From Halobellus sp. Atlit-31R (GTDB lineage Archaea > Halobacteriota > Halobacteria > Halobacteriales > Haloferacaceae): DNA of 57,791 nt. The DNA is taken from the NCBI GenBank assembly GCA_003665935.1, contig QPLR01000008.1, forward strand, positions 1 through 57,791, in the 5' to 3' direction. Positions 16,942-24,878 of this stretch are shown here, piece after piece. Numbering within the stretch: the first letter of the stretch is position 1; each line of letters opens with the position of its first letter. Under the pieces are notes generated by a model. The model saw nothing but the letters and a program-made list of their open reading frames with translations. It made no database searches and had not been told where the DNA came from. The position numbers and the translations under genes are program-made.

Positions 16942-17163
16942 TCAGAGCGCCTCGTCGCTCGCTGCGCCGGCACCGTTCTCGCCGTGCCCGCCGTGGCTCT
17001 CGCCCTCCGTGGGCGAGAACAGGAGGTAGAGTGCGATCGAGATGACGATGACGTTGACGAGGGTGATGAGGCCGGCCCACCACGTTCGGAAGACGCCGAA
17101 CGCGATCACTGGGAGAATCGCCAGCAGTCCGATCATTCCCGCGAGTCGTGGTGTAATCTGCAT
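16942..17163 (-). CDS. Small membrane protein of the copper/oxidase cluster
   Basis: A 73-residue protein starting MQITPRLAGMIGLLAILPVI. Two hydrophobic helices (about 8-24 and 28-48) are followed by a His/Gly/Glu tail (GESHGGHGENG) that could bind metal. Similar small 'cox cluster' proteins occur near haloarchaeal ba3 oxidases, but I cannot name the family with confidence. It is first in the leftward operon and divergent from cbaD. Confidence 0.65.
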   Translation of the reverse strand: MQITPRLAGMIGLLAILPVIAFGVFRTWWAGLITLVNVIVISIALYLLFSPTEGESHGGHGENGAGAASDEAL

Positions 17164-17262
17164 ACTGGAGTTTCCGTATTGGTTCGATTGCCCATTTCGG
17201 CGATTCCCACAGCGTAGGAATCTGACGTCTCGTTCAAGAACGTAGGCTCGATACGGTTCGAT
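17164..17262. promoter_or_regulatory. Divergent promoter region: copper/maturation operon and cba operon
   Basis: These 99 non-coding bases separate the leftward ATPase operon from rightward cbaDBAE. Both transcripts must start here, which would let one regulator match oxidase synthesis to copper supply. I see no strong perfect dyad or clear TATA box, so no operator is proposed. Confidence 0.5.
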
Positions 17263-17544
17263 ATGCCAGCGGAATCGAACGCGGACACAGATGAGATGGC
17301 GACTCCTCCCGGCGATGGCTCCCACGAAGCGGGTGCGCCGATTCCGGACACGGACTCCATCGACGACGAGGGGTACGTCATCGGCTCGGGACGAGCAGGC
17401 GTCGTGCGCCACATCGACCACGACGACTTCGACCCGGTGGGGACCCTCGTCCTCATCGCGATCTATATGGTCGTGATCGGGGTGATGTGGGTGTTTATGT
17501 ACTTCGTCGAGTTCCTCGGCGGCGACCTCACGGTAATTGGGTGA
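17263..17544 (+). CDS. cbaD: ba3-type oxidase small subunit CbaD
   Basis: A 93-residue protein. The N-terminal 55 residues are soluble and acidic, followed by one membrane helix (TLVLIAIYMVVIGVMWVFMY). Position and topology match CbaD, first gene of the cbaDBAE cluster of the Natronomonas ba3 oxidase, the single-helix companion of subunit II. The next gene starts four bases after its stop. Symbol given by position and topology rather than by a diagnostic motif. Confidence 0.72.
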   Translation: MPAESNADTDEMATPPGDGSHEAGAPIPDTDSIDDEGYVIGSGRAGVVRHIDHDDFDPVGTLVLIAIYMVVIGVMWVFMYFVEFLGGDLTVIG

Positions 17545-17548
17545 CAGT

Positions 17549-18064
17549 ATGGAGATACACAGGTACGAAAAACTCTGGCTCGCAGGAGCACTGCTACTCA
17601 TTGTCGGCTTCATCGCGACCGTCTCGTACGGCGCGGTCGGTGCCGGAATCGAAATGATCGACGACGAAGGGGGACAGGTGGACGCGGCTGCCCTCGACGA
17701 CCATCCGAAGTTCAGTGAACCGGGCACGTACAAGGCCGGCCCGAACGAGTACGACGTCTACGTGGTCGCGAAACAGTTCCTCTACGAACCCGGCACCTCC
17801 GAGCCGATACGCGTTCCCGCCGGCTCTACGGTGACGTTCCACGTGACCTCGCCGGACGTGATCCACGGCTTCGAGATCGTCGGGACGAACGCCAACACGA
17901 TGGCGGTCCCCGGACAGGTCTCGACGATGACCGTCCAGTTCGACGAACCGCGGAAGTACGGACTGCTCTGCAACGAGTACTGCGGCTCTGCCCATCACGC
18001 GATGGAGGGGCAGATCCAAGTCGTCCCACAGAGCGAGTGGAACGAGACGATGGTGGTGAACTGA
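17549..18064 (+). CDS. cbaB: ba3-type cytochrome c oxidase subunit II (CuA subunit)
   Basis: A 171-residue protein with one N-terminal membrane anchor (LWLAGALLLIVGFIATVSYG) and a cupredoxin domain on the outer face. The CuA ligands are complete: H106 (DVIHGFEI), then C141, E143, C145, H149 and M152 (CNEYCGSAHHAM). It receives electrons from a copper protein such as halocyanin and passes them to subunit I. ATG 17549 gives the proper anchor; an upstream GTG at 17537 overlaps cbaD. Two bases separate it from cbaA. Confidence 0.93.
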   Translation: MEIHRYEKLWLAGALLLIVGFIATVSYGAVGAGIEMIDDEGGQVDAAALDDHPKFSEPGTYKAGPNEYDVYVVAKQFLYEPGTSEPIRVPAGSTVTFHVTSPDVIHGFEIVGTNANTMAVPGQVSTMTVQFDEPRKYGLLCNEYCGSAHHAMEGQIQVVPQSEWNETMVVN

Positions 18065-18065
18065 G

Positions 18066-19862
18066 ATGGCTACGTTCGTAGACCGATATCCCGAAGAGGC
18101 GAAAGTCGTACAGGCAGCGCTCGCAGTGTCGTTCATCTCGCTGGGAATCGGGGCGCTGTTCGGCCTGATTCAGGCGCTACACCGGACGAACGTCCTCCGC
18201 GTCATCGACTCGGTGGACTACTACACGGTCCTGACGGGACACGGCGTGCTGCTGGCGCTTTGGTTCACGATCTTCTTCCTCGTCGGGCTGTTCACCTGGG
18301 GCGTCGTCAGGAGCTTCGACAGACCCGTCCCCGACATTCGACTGACGTGGGCGTGGCTAGGACTGATGACGACCGGCGCGGTGCTCGCGACCATCGCGAT
18401 CCTCTCCGGCTTCTTCCCGAGCATCCCGATGAGCGCGGACGTGTTGTACACGTTCTACGCGCCGCTGCAGGCGCACCCGATCTTCTACATCGGGACCGCG
18501 ATGTTCATCGTCGGCACGTGGATGGCCGGCGCGGACTGGTTCCTCGCGTACCGCGGCTGGCGGGCCGAGAACCCCGACGACCGCATCCCGCTGCAGGCGT
18601 TCATGGTGCTGACGACGATGATTATGTGGTTCGTCTCGACGATCGGCGTCGCCGTCTCCGTCGTGGTGTTCCTCATCCCGTGGTCGCTCGGGATCATCGA
18701 CACGGTCAATCCGTTGCTCACCCGGACGCTGTTCTGGTACTTCGGCCACCCGGTCGTCTACTTCTGGCTGATGCCGGCGTACCTGATGTGGTACACCATC
18801 CTGCCGAAGCTCGCCGGCGGACGGCTGTTCAGCGATCCACTCGCCCGCGTCGTCTTCGTGCTGTTCGTCCTGCTGTCGACGCCGGTCGGCATCCACCACC
18901 AGTACCTCGACCCCGGCATCGCGGAGGGCTTCAAGTTCATCGCGATGACGAACACGATGTTCCTCCTGCTGCCGTCGTTCCTGACGGCGTTCACCGTCGT
19001 CGCCAGCGTCGAACACGGCGCGCGGCAGCGCGGCGGAAAGGGCTATCTCCGCTGGCTCGGCGCGCTCCCGTGGCGTGACCCCGCTTTCGCCGGGATGTCG
19101 CTCGCGGGCTTCATGTTCGCCGCAGGCGGCTTCTCGGGGATGATCAACGCCGGGATGAACATCAACTACCTCGTCCACAACACGCTGTGGGTCCCCGGCC
19201 ACTTCCACATGACCGTCGGCACCGCCGTGGCGCTGACGATGATGGCGGGCACCTACTGGCTGCTCCCGCAACTCACCGGAAAGCCGGTGTTCAGCCGTCC
19301 GATCGGACTGCTGCAGGTGATCACCTGGTTCGTCGGAATGGTGTTTATGTCGAACGCGATGCACCGCGGCGGCCTGCTCGGCATCCCGCGTCGGACGGCC
19401 GAACCGCAGTATCAGAACTTCGACTTCGCGGCCGCGGTCGGCAGCGTCGGCGAGATCAGGATGCAGATCGCATTCGGCGGGGTGCTGTTGACTCTCAGCG
19501 TCGTCCTCTTCCTGTTCAACGTCGCGGCGACGTGGGCGGACGACCGCGTCAGCACGCCGGTCGACGACACGATCCCGGAGCCGCTGTCGTCGTCGAGTGG
19601 CGCGCCGCTCGTCCTCGACAATCTCGCACTGTGGACCGGGATCGCCATCATCCTCGTGATCCTCGCGTACACGCTACCGCTCGCGGGCATCATCAGTGAC
19701 GCCGGCGTCTTCGGCAACAGTTCGGGCTACTCCGTGGCGTTCTCCCTCGAGTGGCTCATCGACGCCACGGTGGCCGCGGTCACGAACGTCTCGCTCGACT
19801 CGCTGGCCGGCGTCGCGCCGGTCGACGCGGCGGCTGAACTGCTGCTGGAGGTGCGAGGCTGA
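18066..19862 (+). CDS. cbaA: ba3-type heme-copper oxidase subunit I
   Basis: A 598-residue polytopic membrane protein that reduces O2 to water and pumps protons. Heme and copper ligands are visible: H59 (TGHG), H228 with the cross-linked Tyr Y232 (GHPVVY), H277/H278 (IHHQY), and H379/H381 (GHFHMT). The short helix III-VI loops and lack of the D-channel residues of A-type enzymes fit the B-type (ba3) family. Its stop overlaps the ATG of the next small gene. Confidence 0.95.
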   Translation: MATFVDRYPEEAKVVQAALAVSFISLGIGALFGLIQALHRTNVLRVIDSVDYYTVLTGHGVLLALWFTIFFLVGLFTWGVVRSFDRPVPDIRLTWAWLGLMTTGAVLATIAILSGFFPSIPMSADVLYTFYAPLQAHPIFYIGTAMFIVGTWMAGADWFLAYRGWRAENPDDRIPLQAFMVLTTMIMWFVSTIGVAVSVVVFLIPWSLGIIDTVNPLLTRTLFWYFGHPVVYFWLMPAYLMWYTILPKLAGGRLFSDPLARVVFVLFVLLSTPVGIHHQYLDPGIAEGFKFIAMTNTMFLLLPSFLTAFTVVASVEHGARQRGGKGYLRWLGALPWRDPAFAGMSLAGFMFAAGGFSGMINAGMNINYLVHNTLWVPGHFHMTVGTAVALTMMAGTYWLLPQLTGKPVFSRPIGLLQVITWFVGMVFMSNAMHRGGLLGIPRRTAEPQYQNFDFAAAVGSVGEIRMQIAFGGVLLTLSVVLFLFNVAATWADDRVSTPVDDTIPEPLSSSSGAPLVLDNLALWTGIAIILVILAYTLPLAGIISDAGVFGNSSGYSVAFSLEWLIDATVAAVTNVSLDSLAGVAPVDAAAELLLEVRG

Positions 19863-20071
19863 TGCGGCAGATCTCTCCCGCACTGTTCCTGGTGCTCGTG
19901 GCGTTCACGATCCCGGTCGCGGTCGAACTCCGGACGGTCTTCGGGTTCTTCGGCATCGACCTGCCGCTGATCGCCGTCGTCCTCTTCGAGATCGTTCTCC
20001 TGGGGACGCTCATCGCGGTGTACGTCCTCGGGCGGATCTCGCCCGACGACGAGGGCGCGGCGACGCCGTAG
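19862..20071 (+). CDS. cbaE: ba3-type oxidase small membrane protein CbaE
   Basis: A 69-residue protein, MRQISPALFLVLVAFTIPVA onwards, with two predicted membrane helices and a short acidic tail. It starts on the last base of cbaA and has the size and place of CbaE in the Natronomonas cbaDBAE cluster. Its role is accessory and not well defined in the family. Confidence 0.65.
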   Translation: MRQISPALFLVLVAFTIPVAVELRTVFGFFGIDLPLIAVVLFEIVLLGTLIAVYVLGRISPDDEGAATP

Positions 20072-20155
20072 CGGGCGCGGCGCGCGCCCCGGTCCGGCAC
20101 CGCTACTGATCGACGCGACGTTCGTTTTCCAGCACTAACACTCGCTCTCAACACG

Positions 20156-20818
20156 ATGTCTGACGCCCCGACGCTTCGGCGCTCGCTCCCGCGACCGGCA
20201 CGGCAGACAGTGCAACTCCTCGGCGCGCTACTGGCCGTCGAGCTCGTGCTCGTCGCCGGCTACGTGGCTGCGACGGGGTCGACGGTGCTCTCGCTCCGCC
20301 ACGCCGCGTACCCGTTCGTCTGGGTGAACCTCTCCGTGCTGGCGGTCCGGGCCGTCGACGTACCGGCACCGACGACTCGGCGCTCGGCCGCGGCCGGTGC
20401 CGTCGCGGTCGGGTACGTGGTCGTGCTCGCGTGGACGAGCGGTCTGGTCAGCGTCGGCTCCGGCGGCGCGGTTTCGGCCCGGCTCGTGCCGGCGATGCCC
20501 GGTTGGGGACCACTCCTGCTCGTCGACGGCCCGCTCGCGCTCTCGCTCGTTCCGTTCGAGACGGTCGGCTATCTGGCCCTGGCGCTGCTCGTCTACGTGG
20601 GCGTCGCCCGCGCGGCGGCGGGCGTTCTCTCCGGCCTCGTCGGACTCGTGACGTGCGTGAGCTGTGTCGGCCCGGTGCTGGCAGCAGTTCTCTCTGGCGT
20701 GTTGGGAGGGGCGTCGACGGCGATTGCCGGTGCGACGACCGGCGCGTACGCGTACGACCTCTCGACGGGGCTGTTCGTCCTCACAGTCGCCGCACTGTGG
20801 CGGACTCTCAGTACGTAG
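20156..20818 (+). CDS. Polytopic membrane protein near the ba3 oxidase
   Basis: A 220-residue protein with six or so hydrophobic helices, no signal peptide and one Cys pair in a late helix (LVTCVSCVGP, CxxC) followed by small-residue-rich helices (GVLGGASTAIAGATTGAY). The intramembrane CVSC resembles thiol/metal-handling membrane proteins, and the neighbourhood is oxidase and copper genes. I do not recognise a named family. It lies 84 bases downstream of cbaE on the same strand. Confidence 0.65.
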   Translation: MSDAPTLRRSLPRPARQTVQLLGALLAVELVLVAGYVAATGSTVLSLRHAAYPFVWVNLSVLAVRAVDVPAPTTRRSAAAGAVAVGYVVVLAWTSGLVSVGSGGAVSARLVPAMPGWGPLLLVDGPLALSLVPFETVGYLALALLVYVGVARAAAGVLSGLVGLVTCVSCVGPVLAAVLSGVLGGASTAIAGATTGAYAYDLSTGLFVLTVAALWRTLST

Positions 20819-20836
20819 CCGGCGGCCCGCGGGCTG

Positions 20837-21028
20837 TTACCCGGACAGCGACTCCGACAGTTCCCGCATCGCGTCGCTTCTCGCCTGCGAGTAAACGGGA
20901 CAGGATCGCGTCTCGTCGACCTCCCAGACGACCGACTGGCGGAGTTCGTGCGTGCACGTCGCCTTGAACGTATCACGGTGTGGACACGTGGCACAGCACT
21001 CGGGAAATTCGGGATCGATACCCACCAT
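20837..21028 (-). CDS. Small cysteine-rich protein
   Basis: A 63-residue protein starting MVGIDPEFPECCATCPHRDT. Cysteines at CC-x2-C, C (TCTHE) and C (SCPVY) could hold a metal ion or an iron-sulfur cluster. It stands alone, convergent with the membrane protein gene. No family recognised. Confidence 0.5.
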   Translation of the reverse strand: MVGIDPEFPECCATCPHRDTFKATCTHELRQSVVWEVDETRSCPVYSQARSDAMRELSESLSG

Positions 21029-21164
21029 TGCTTGGTATGGTGTATCACGACATAGTACCTAAGAGTTACGTCGCGCTCGAGGACCGTACCCAGATCAGAC
21101 AGAAGAGTCTCCCCACGATCGGTTCAGCCTACACAGTGCGGCAGCGACCCAGCAGAAAATCGAG

Positions 21165-21395
21165 TTAGCGTTCGGGGATGACTCGACGGACCGCCGCTCC
21201 GGTCGCGAGGAGTGCCGCCCCGAAGACGAACGTCATCACGAGCTCCGGAGGCAGCGCGCCGACGCCGCCGGGCATCGTGTCGACGAGCGCGTAGGCCGCG
21301 ACAGCCGTCAGCGCGAGCCCGACGAGGACGAACACGCCGAGCGCAGTCTTGAGGGGGTCGATGCTGACTGACTGGGTGGGGCGAGAGTGGCTCAT
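21165..21395 (-). CDS. Small two-helix membrane protein
   Basis: A 76-residue protein with two membrane helices (ALGVFVLVGLALTAVAAYAL and ELVMTFVFGAALLATGAAV) and a basic C-terminus (RRVIPER). ATG 21395 is preferred over the in-frame ATG 21425 because a TATA box (TTTATAT on the minus strand, near 21426-21432) lies about 30 bases upstream, which fits a leaderless transcript. No function can be given. Confidence 0.6.
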   Translation of the reverse strand: MSHSRPTQSVSIDPLKTALGVFVLVGLALTAVAAYALVDTMPGGVGALPPELVMTFVFGAALLATGAAVRRVIPER

Positions 21396-21573
21396 TACAG
21401 TTTCAACTTCGAGCGGAGACGACATATAAATGGAATCCGCTTCCCAGTTGTCGGGAATTGGTTCGTGAAGGGCTGTGTCCGCCCAAATCGACCGCAGGAA
21501 CGTACAACCGGGCGTGCAGTGTGGCACACCGGAGCGTGCTGTGTGTACGGTTCGACGCGACTGCTCCGCCTCC

Positions 21574-22788
21574 TCAGTCGGCTGCCGAGCCGCCGGCGTC
21601 GGCTGCGGGGCCGCGTCGCTCCTCGGGCGTGAGGTAGCACTGCGGATCGGGACCGAAGACGTCGCCGCCGGCGGCGAGCGCTCGGAGGCGAGAACCGCCG
21701 CGGCAGACGTCCTGATACTGACAGTCCGCGCACCGGCCAGTGAGGTGTTCCTCGCGGTTCCGCAGCGCTCGCAGCAGTGGGTTCGACTCGTCCTCCCAGA
21801 TCGCCCCGAACGGTCGGTCACGGACGTTGCCGAGGCTGTAGCCCTGCCAGAACTGCGTCAGGTGGACGTTGCCCTGGTAGTCGACGTCGGCGACGCGCTC
21901 GCCGGTCGGGTCGCCGCCGTTGACCTCGAGATACGACCGGACGGCGTCGGCTTTCGCCGGGCCGAATCGATCGCGCGCGTACTCGACCAAGAACGCGGCG
22001 TCGGCGTAGTTACCGACCAGCAGGGTCTCGATCTCCTCGCCCTCGTCGTGGTACTGCAGCGTCGTCTCGCAGAGTTTCTCGACGGCCTCACGTCGCTCCG
22101 CGGGCGTGAGATCCGCGTCGGCGATCTCGCCACCACGGCCGCCGTAGTCGAGATGGTAGAAACAGAAGCGGTCGAGGCCGACGTCCGAGAGGAGGTCGAC
22201 CACGGGCTCCATATCGGCGGCGTTCTTCTCGGTGATCGTGTAGCGGAGGCCGGTCTTCAACCCGGCGTCGAGGAAGTTCTCGATGCCGCGGACCGCGGCG
22301 TCGAACGCGCCCTCCTCGCCGCGGAAAGCGTCGTTGCGCTCGGGCATCCCGTCGACGGAGACGCCCGCGTACTTCAGGCCAGCGTCGCGGAGTGCGGCGG
22401 CGCGCTCGGGCGTCGCGAGCGTCCCGTTCGTCGACAGGACCGGACGAATGCCGACGTCGGAGGCGTACGCCACGAGCTCCGCTAAGTCGTCGCGGACGAG
22501 CGGCTCGCCGCCCGAGAACAACACGACCGGAGCGCCGTAGTCGGCGAGTTCGTCGAGGAGCTGTTTCCCCTCTGCGGTCGTCAGCTCGCCCGAGGCGGCG
22601 TCGAGATCAGCGCCGGCGTAACAGTGCTCACAGTAGAGGTTACAGCGTCGCGTGACGTTCCAGACGACGACCGGCTTCGTCGTGCGATCCTCGGTGATCT
22701 GCTCGCGATCGGAGTCGCGACCGTCGTCGTAGCGGAGGCCGTCGCCCTCGGCGTCGAGATCGCACAGCAGTTTGCTGATCGAGATCAT
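21574..22788 (-). CDS. Radical SAM/SPASM protein (AhbC/AhbD/NirJ-like)
   Basis: A 404-residue radical SAM enzyme. The cluster motif is C49-x3-C53-x2-C56 (RRCNLYCEHCY), with LFSGGEPLVRDDL after it. A SPASM domain follows, with auxiliary-cluster cysteines in CADCQYQDVCRGGSRLRA and DPQCYL. That C-terminal pattern is shared with AhbC/AhbD and NirJ, the heme and heme d1 synthases. The family also has peptide-modifying members. Its ATG overlaps the stop of a PaaB-like gene, a pairing seen in other haloarchaea. Substrate not determinable from sequence. Confidence 0.78.
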   Translation of the reverse strand: MISISKLLCDLDAEGDGLRYDDGRDSDREQITEDRTTKPVVVWNVTRRCNLYCEHCYAGADLDAASGELTTAEGKQLLDELADYGAPVVLFSGGEPLVRDDLAELVAYASDVGIRPVLSTNGTLATPERAAALRDAGLKYAGVSVDGMPERNDAFRGEEGAFDAAVRGIENFLDAGLKTGLRYTITEKNAADMEPVVDLLSDVGLDRFCFYHLDYGGRGGEIADADLTPAERREAVEKLCETTLQYHDEGEEIETLLVGNYADAAFLVEYARDRFGPAKADAVRSYLEVNGGDPTGERVADVDYQGNVHLTQFWQGYSLGNVRDRPFGAIWEDESNPLLRALRNREEHLTGRCADCQYQDVCRGGSRLRALAAGGDVFGPDPQCYLTPEERRGPAADAGGSAAD

Positions 22789-23096
22789 CGGGACGCACCC
22801 CCCGACGGGCGCGCTGCCGACTCGGCGTCGGCGGCCGCCGCCTTCGAGCTGTCGTCTGCGGCACCCAGATCCCGCTCCGTGAACCGTGCGACGTCGTCGG
22901 CGCGACAGAGCCAGAGCGTCTGCGCGGCGAAGCCGAACATCGACGTCGCCTGCTCGTGCGCGACGTCTTCGCTCGGGGCCGAGACGCTCCCGACGTGTCG
23001 CAGCGGGTCACTCTCTTCGGAGCGCAGAAACACTTCCCACTCCGGAGTCGTATCGCTCCGCGGTTCGGTCAGACGCGTCTCTGTCGAGTTGGCCAT
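22785..23096 (-). CDS. PaaB-like partner of the radical SAM enzyme (Htur_1727-type family)
   Basis: A 103-residue protein starting MANSTETRLTEPRSD. The core WEVFLRSEESDPLRHVGSV...AHEQATSMFG...LWLCRADDVARF resembles PaaB, the structural subunit of phenylacetyl-CoA epoxidase. It also fits the haloarchaeal radical-SAM-partnered family that has been proposed as a candidate modified-peptide family. It overlaps the radical SAM start by four bases. The C-terminal Ala/Asp tail is low complexity. ATG 23096 is the first start consistent with the conserved core. Confidence 0.7.
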   Translation of the reverse strand: MANSTETRLTEPRSDTTPEWEVFLRSEESDPLRHVGSVSAPSEDVAHEQATSMFGFAAQTLWLCRADDVARFTERDLGAADDSSKAAAADAESAARPSGGASR

Positions 23097-23197
23097 CGAT
23101 CGACGAGTAGGATGGAGTACTGGAACCAGTTGTGCCCGTTTTCGTAGATTGAGAACCAATAGATGCGCCTTTTTTTCTGCGGTTCGTAGGCCGAGCG
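23097..23197. promoter_or_regulatory. Divergent promoter region: radical SAM pair and halocyanin
   Basis: These 101 bases lie between the leftward PaaB-like/radical SAM operon and the rightward halocyanin gene. The centre is AT rich (TTCGTAGATTGAGAACCAAT, then a run of T before the halocyanin gene) and must carry both promoters. No convincing dyad was seen. Confidence 0.45.
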
Positions 23198-23695
23198 ATG
23201 CCACGAACGCACCTCTCGCGTCGGACGATCCTGGGAGCCACAGCGGCGATCACTGCCGGGCTCGCGGGCTGTTCCGGCAGCGGATCGACGGACGGCGGCG
23301 CAGCGGCCGCTAGTGGCGGTTCGGACGGGGACGACGCACAGCCCTCGGCGGAGAGCTATCTGTCCGATACGTCGAACTACGACGGCGTCGTCGACGAGAC
23401 CGGCCGCTCGGAGGTGTCCGTGACAGTCGGAGCCGAATCCAACGGCGGCAACTGGGGATACGGCCCGGCGGCGATCCGCGTCTCGCCCGGGACGACGGTC
23501 GTCTGGGAGTGGAACGGCCGGGGCGGGCCACACAACGTCGTCGCCGAGGACGAGTCGTTCCGCTCCGAGCAGGTGACGAGCGCCGGGCATACCTTCTCAC
23601 AGACGTTCTCCGAACCGGGGACGACGCTCTACTACTGTACGCCACACCGCGGGCTGGGGATGAAGGGCGCCGTCGTCGTCGAAGGAAGCGAGTAA
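23198..23695 (+). CDS. Halocyanin (blue copper protein, Tat lipoprotein)
   Basis: A 165-residue protein. The Tat signal RRTILGATAA is followed by a lipobox ending at C25 (GLAGC), so it is exported folded and lipid anchored. A Ser/Gly/Asp linker leads to a cupredoxin domain with type I copper ligands H112 (GPHNVV), C147 (YYCTPH), H150 and M155 (GMKG). Halocyanins carry electrons on the outer membrane face, and the ba3 oxidase 3 kb away is a natural acceptor. The divergent radical SAM pair may be coregulated. Confidence 0.92.
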   Translation: MPRTHLSRRTILGATAAITAGLAGCSGSGSTDGGAAAASGGSDGDDAQPSAESYLSDTSNYDGVVDETGRSEVSVTVGAESNGGNWGYGPAAIRVSPGTTVVWEWNGRGGPHNVVAEDESFRSEQVTSAGHTFSQTFSEPGTTLYYCTPHRGLGMKGAVVVEGSE

Positions 23696-23806
23696 ATCGA
23701 AGGAAGCCGAGAAATCGAGGAGAACTGATGACGCTGAGGCCGCGTCGCCGAACACCGCAGTAAAAGGTTCTGCGTCGCGCCCGACGTCGGCTCAGCGTAG
23801 TTCAAG

Positions 23807-24870
23807 GTGGAGCCTCCGGCCTCAAGGAGCGACCGAAGCGTAGCGAGGGGAGCGAGTAGGCCGGAGAGGAAACCGACACGGTACGACGCAACCGTCGTTC
23901 GTTCTCCTGGCAGACAGCCCGACGCCCTACGAGCGATAGGTTCTCTCCGAGGACTACGAGTTCCGCGAGAGTACGCTTCGGTACGACGCGGTGGACGACG
24001 AGTTCTACATCCAACTCTCGACTCGGCGGACAGACGGCGACGATGCAGAGGTTCCGGAAGATACCGGGCAGCCCGACCAAACGGTCCTCGGTATCGACCT
24101 CGGCGTCGACAGTCTCGCCGTCTCCTCTACCGGCGCGTTCTGGCAAGGAGACGACTACGACCACTGGTGTCGCGAGTTCGAGAAGCGACGTGGAGAGATG
24201 CAACAGCGCGGGACACAAGCCGCACACAACGCCCTGCTTCGCCTCGGGAAGCGCAGAGAAGTATGGCGGAAACAGTACATCCATACCGTCGCCAACGAAA
24301 CCGTCACGGAGGCTGCCGAACACGACTGTGACGTTATCGTGTTCGAGGACTTGACCGACATTCGTGAGCGGCTACCGCACGCGAAGTGGCACCACGTCTG
24401 GGCGTTCCGACGCCTCTACGAGTACGTCTCCTACAAGGCCCCTGAACGGGGTGTCTCCGTGGAGGAAGTCGCGCCGAACTACACGTCCCAACGCTGTTCT
24501 CGGACGGACTGTGGGTTCACGCACGAGGACAACCGCCACGGCGAACGCTTCAACTGCCAGGAGCGCGGGTACGAAGTGAACGCGGACTACAACGGCGCGA
24601 AGAACACCGGGCTACGGTACGCCCGAAGGCGGACACACAGACTCCGTTCCTCGCCCACGTCGGGGGGCGGAGACGCAGAAGTAGACCTGCGTGTGAATGG
24701 TGGGACGTTGAACGGCGGGAGTCACCGGCAGATTGCTGGCGACTGACTGCCGGGAGTCCACATCGAAGCCCCATCACCAGAAATCGAAGATTTCTGGGTA
24801 GCAGTCAGAACGCGTGCGTTCTGACGACACCCTCGAGGACCGAGGCGCGTATGCGCCGAGGGAGTAGGGT
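23807..24870 (+). mobile_element. Decayed TnpB-type (IS200/IS605-group) insertion sequence
   Basis: The left part has a palindrome CTCCGGCCT/AGGCCGGAG (about 23812-23871) and the right part has stem-loops ending near GGGAGTAGGGTGGGGTAG before the TFB gene. Between them is only a damaged tnpB; no tnpA (Y1 transposase) is present. Ends are approximate because this group leaves no target duplication. It inserted downstream of the halocyanin gene and is probably immobile by itself. Confidence 0.7.
23889..24746 (+). pseudogene. TnpB (OrfB) RNA-guided nuclease remnant
   Basis: The open part (GTG 23991 to 24746) encodes 251 residues, against roughly 400 for intact haloarchaeal TnpB. Upstream, the same frame still reads TnpB-like (DSPTPYER, then VLSEDYEFRESTLRYD) but is cut by TAG at 23937, and the N-terminal half is gone. 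RuvC residues remain: D36 (GIDLGVD), E119 (VFEDLTD) and D199 (NADYNGA). The zinc finger keeps C169, C174 and C189 but has Arg192 where the fourth Cys should be. A dead or non-cutting fragment is most likely. Confidence 0.85.
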
Positions 24871-24878
24871 GGGGTAGT
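24747..24878 (+). other. Structured 3' end of the IS element (possible remnant of the guide-RNA region)
   Basis: Two hairpins are readable: CAGAAATC-GAAG-ATTTCTG (24778-24796), and GTCAGAACGCGTGCGTTCTGAC (24805-24826), a near-complete palindrome. A GGCGC-GTAT-GCGCC stem follows (24842-24855). In TnpB elements the guide (omega) RNA comes from this end of the gene. Whether it is transcribed here cannot be seen. Confidence 0.5.

Noticed and set aside
23807..24870. Active IS605-type transposon
   Set aside because: No tnpA is present and tnpB is truncated with an in-frame stop, so only a remnant is annotated.
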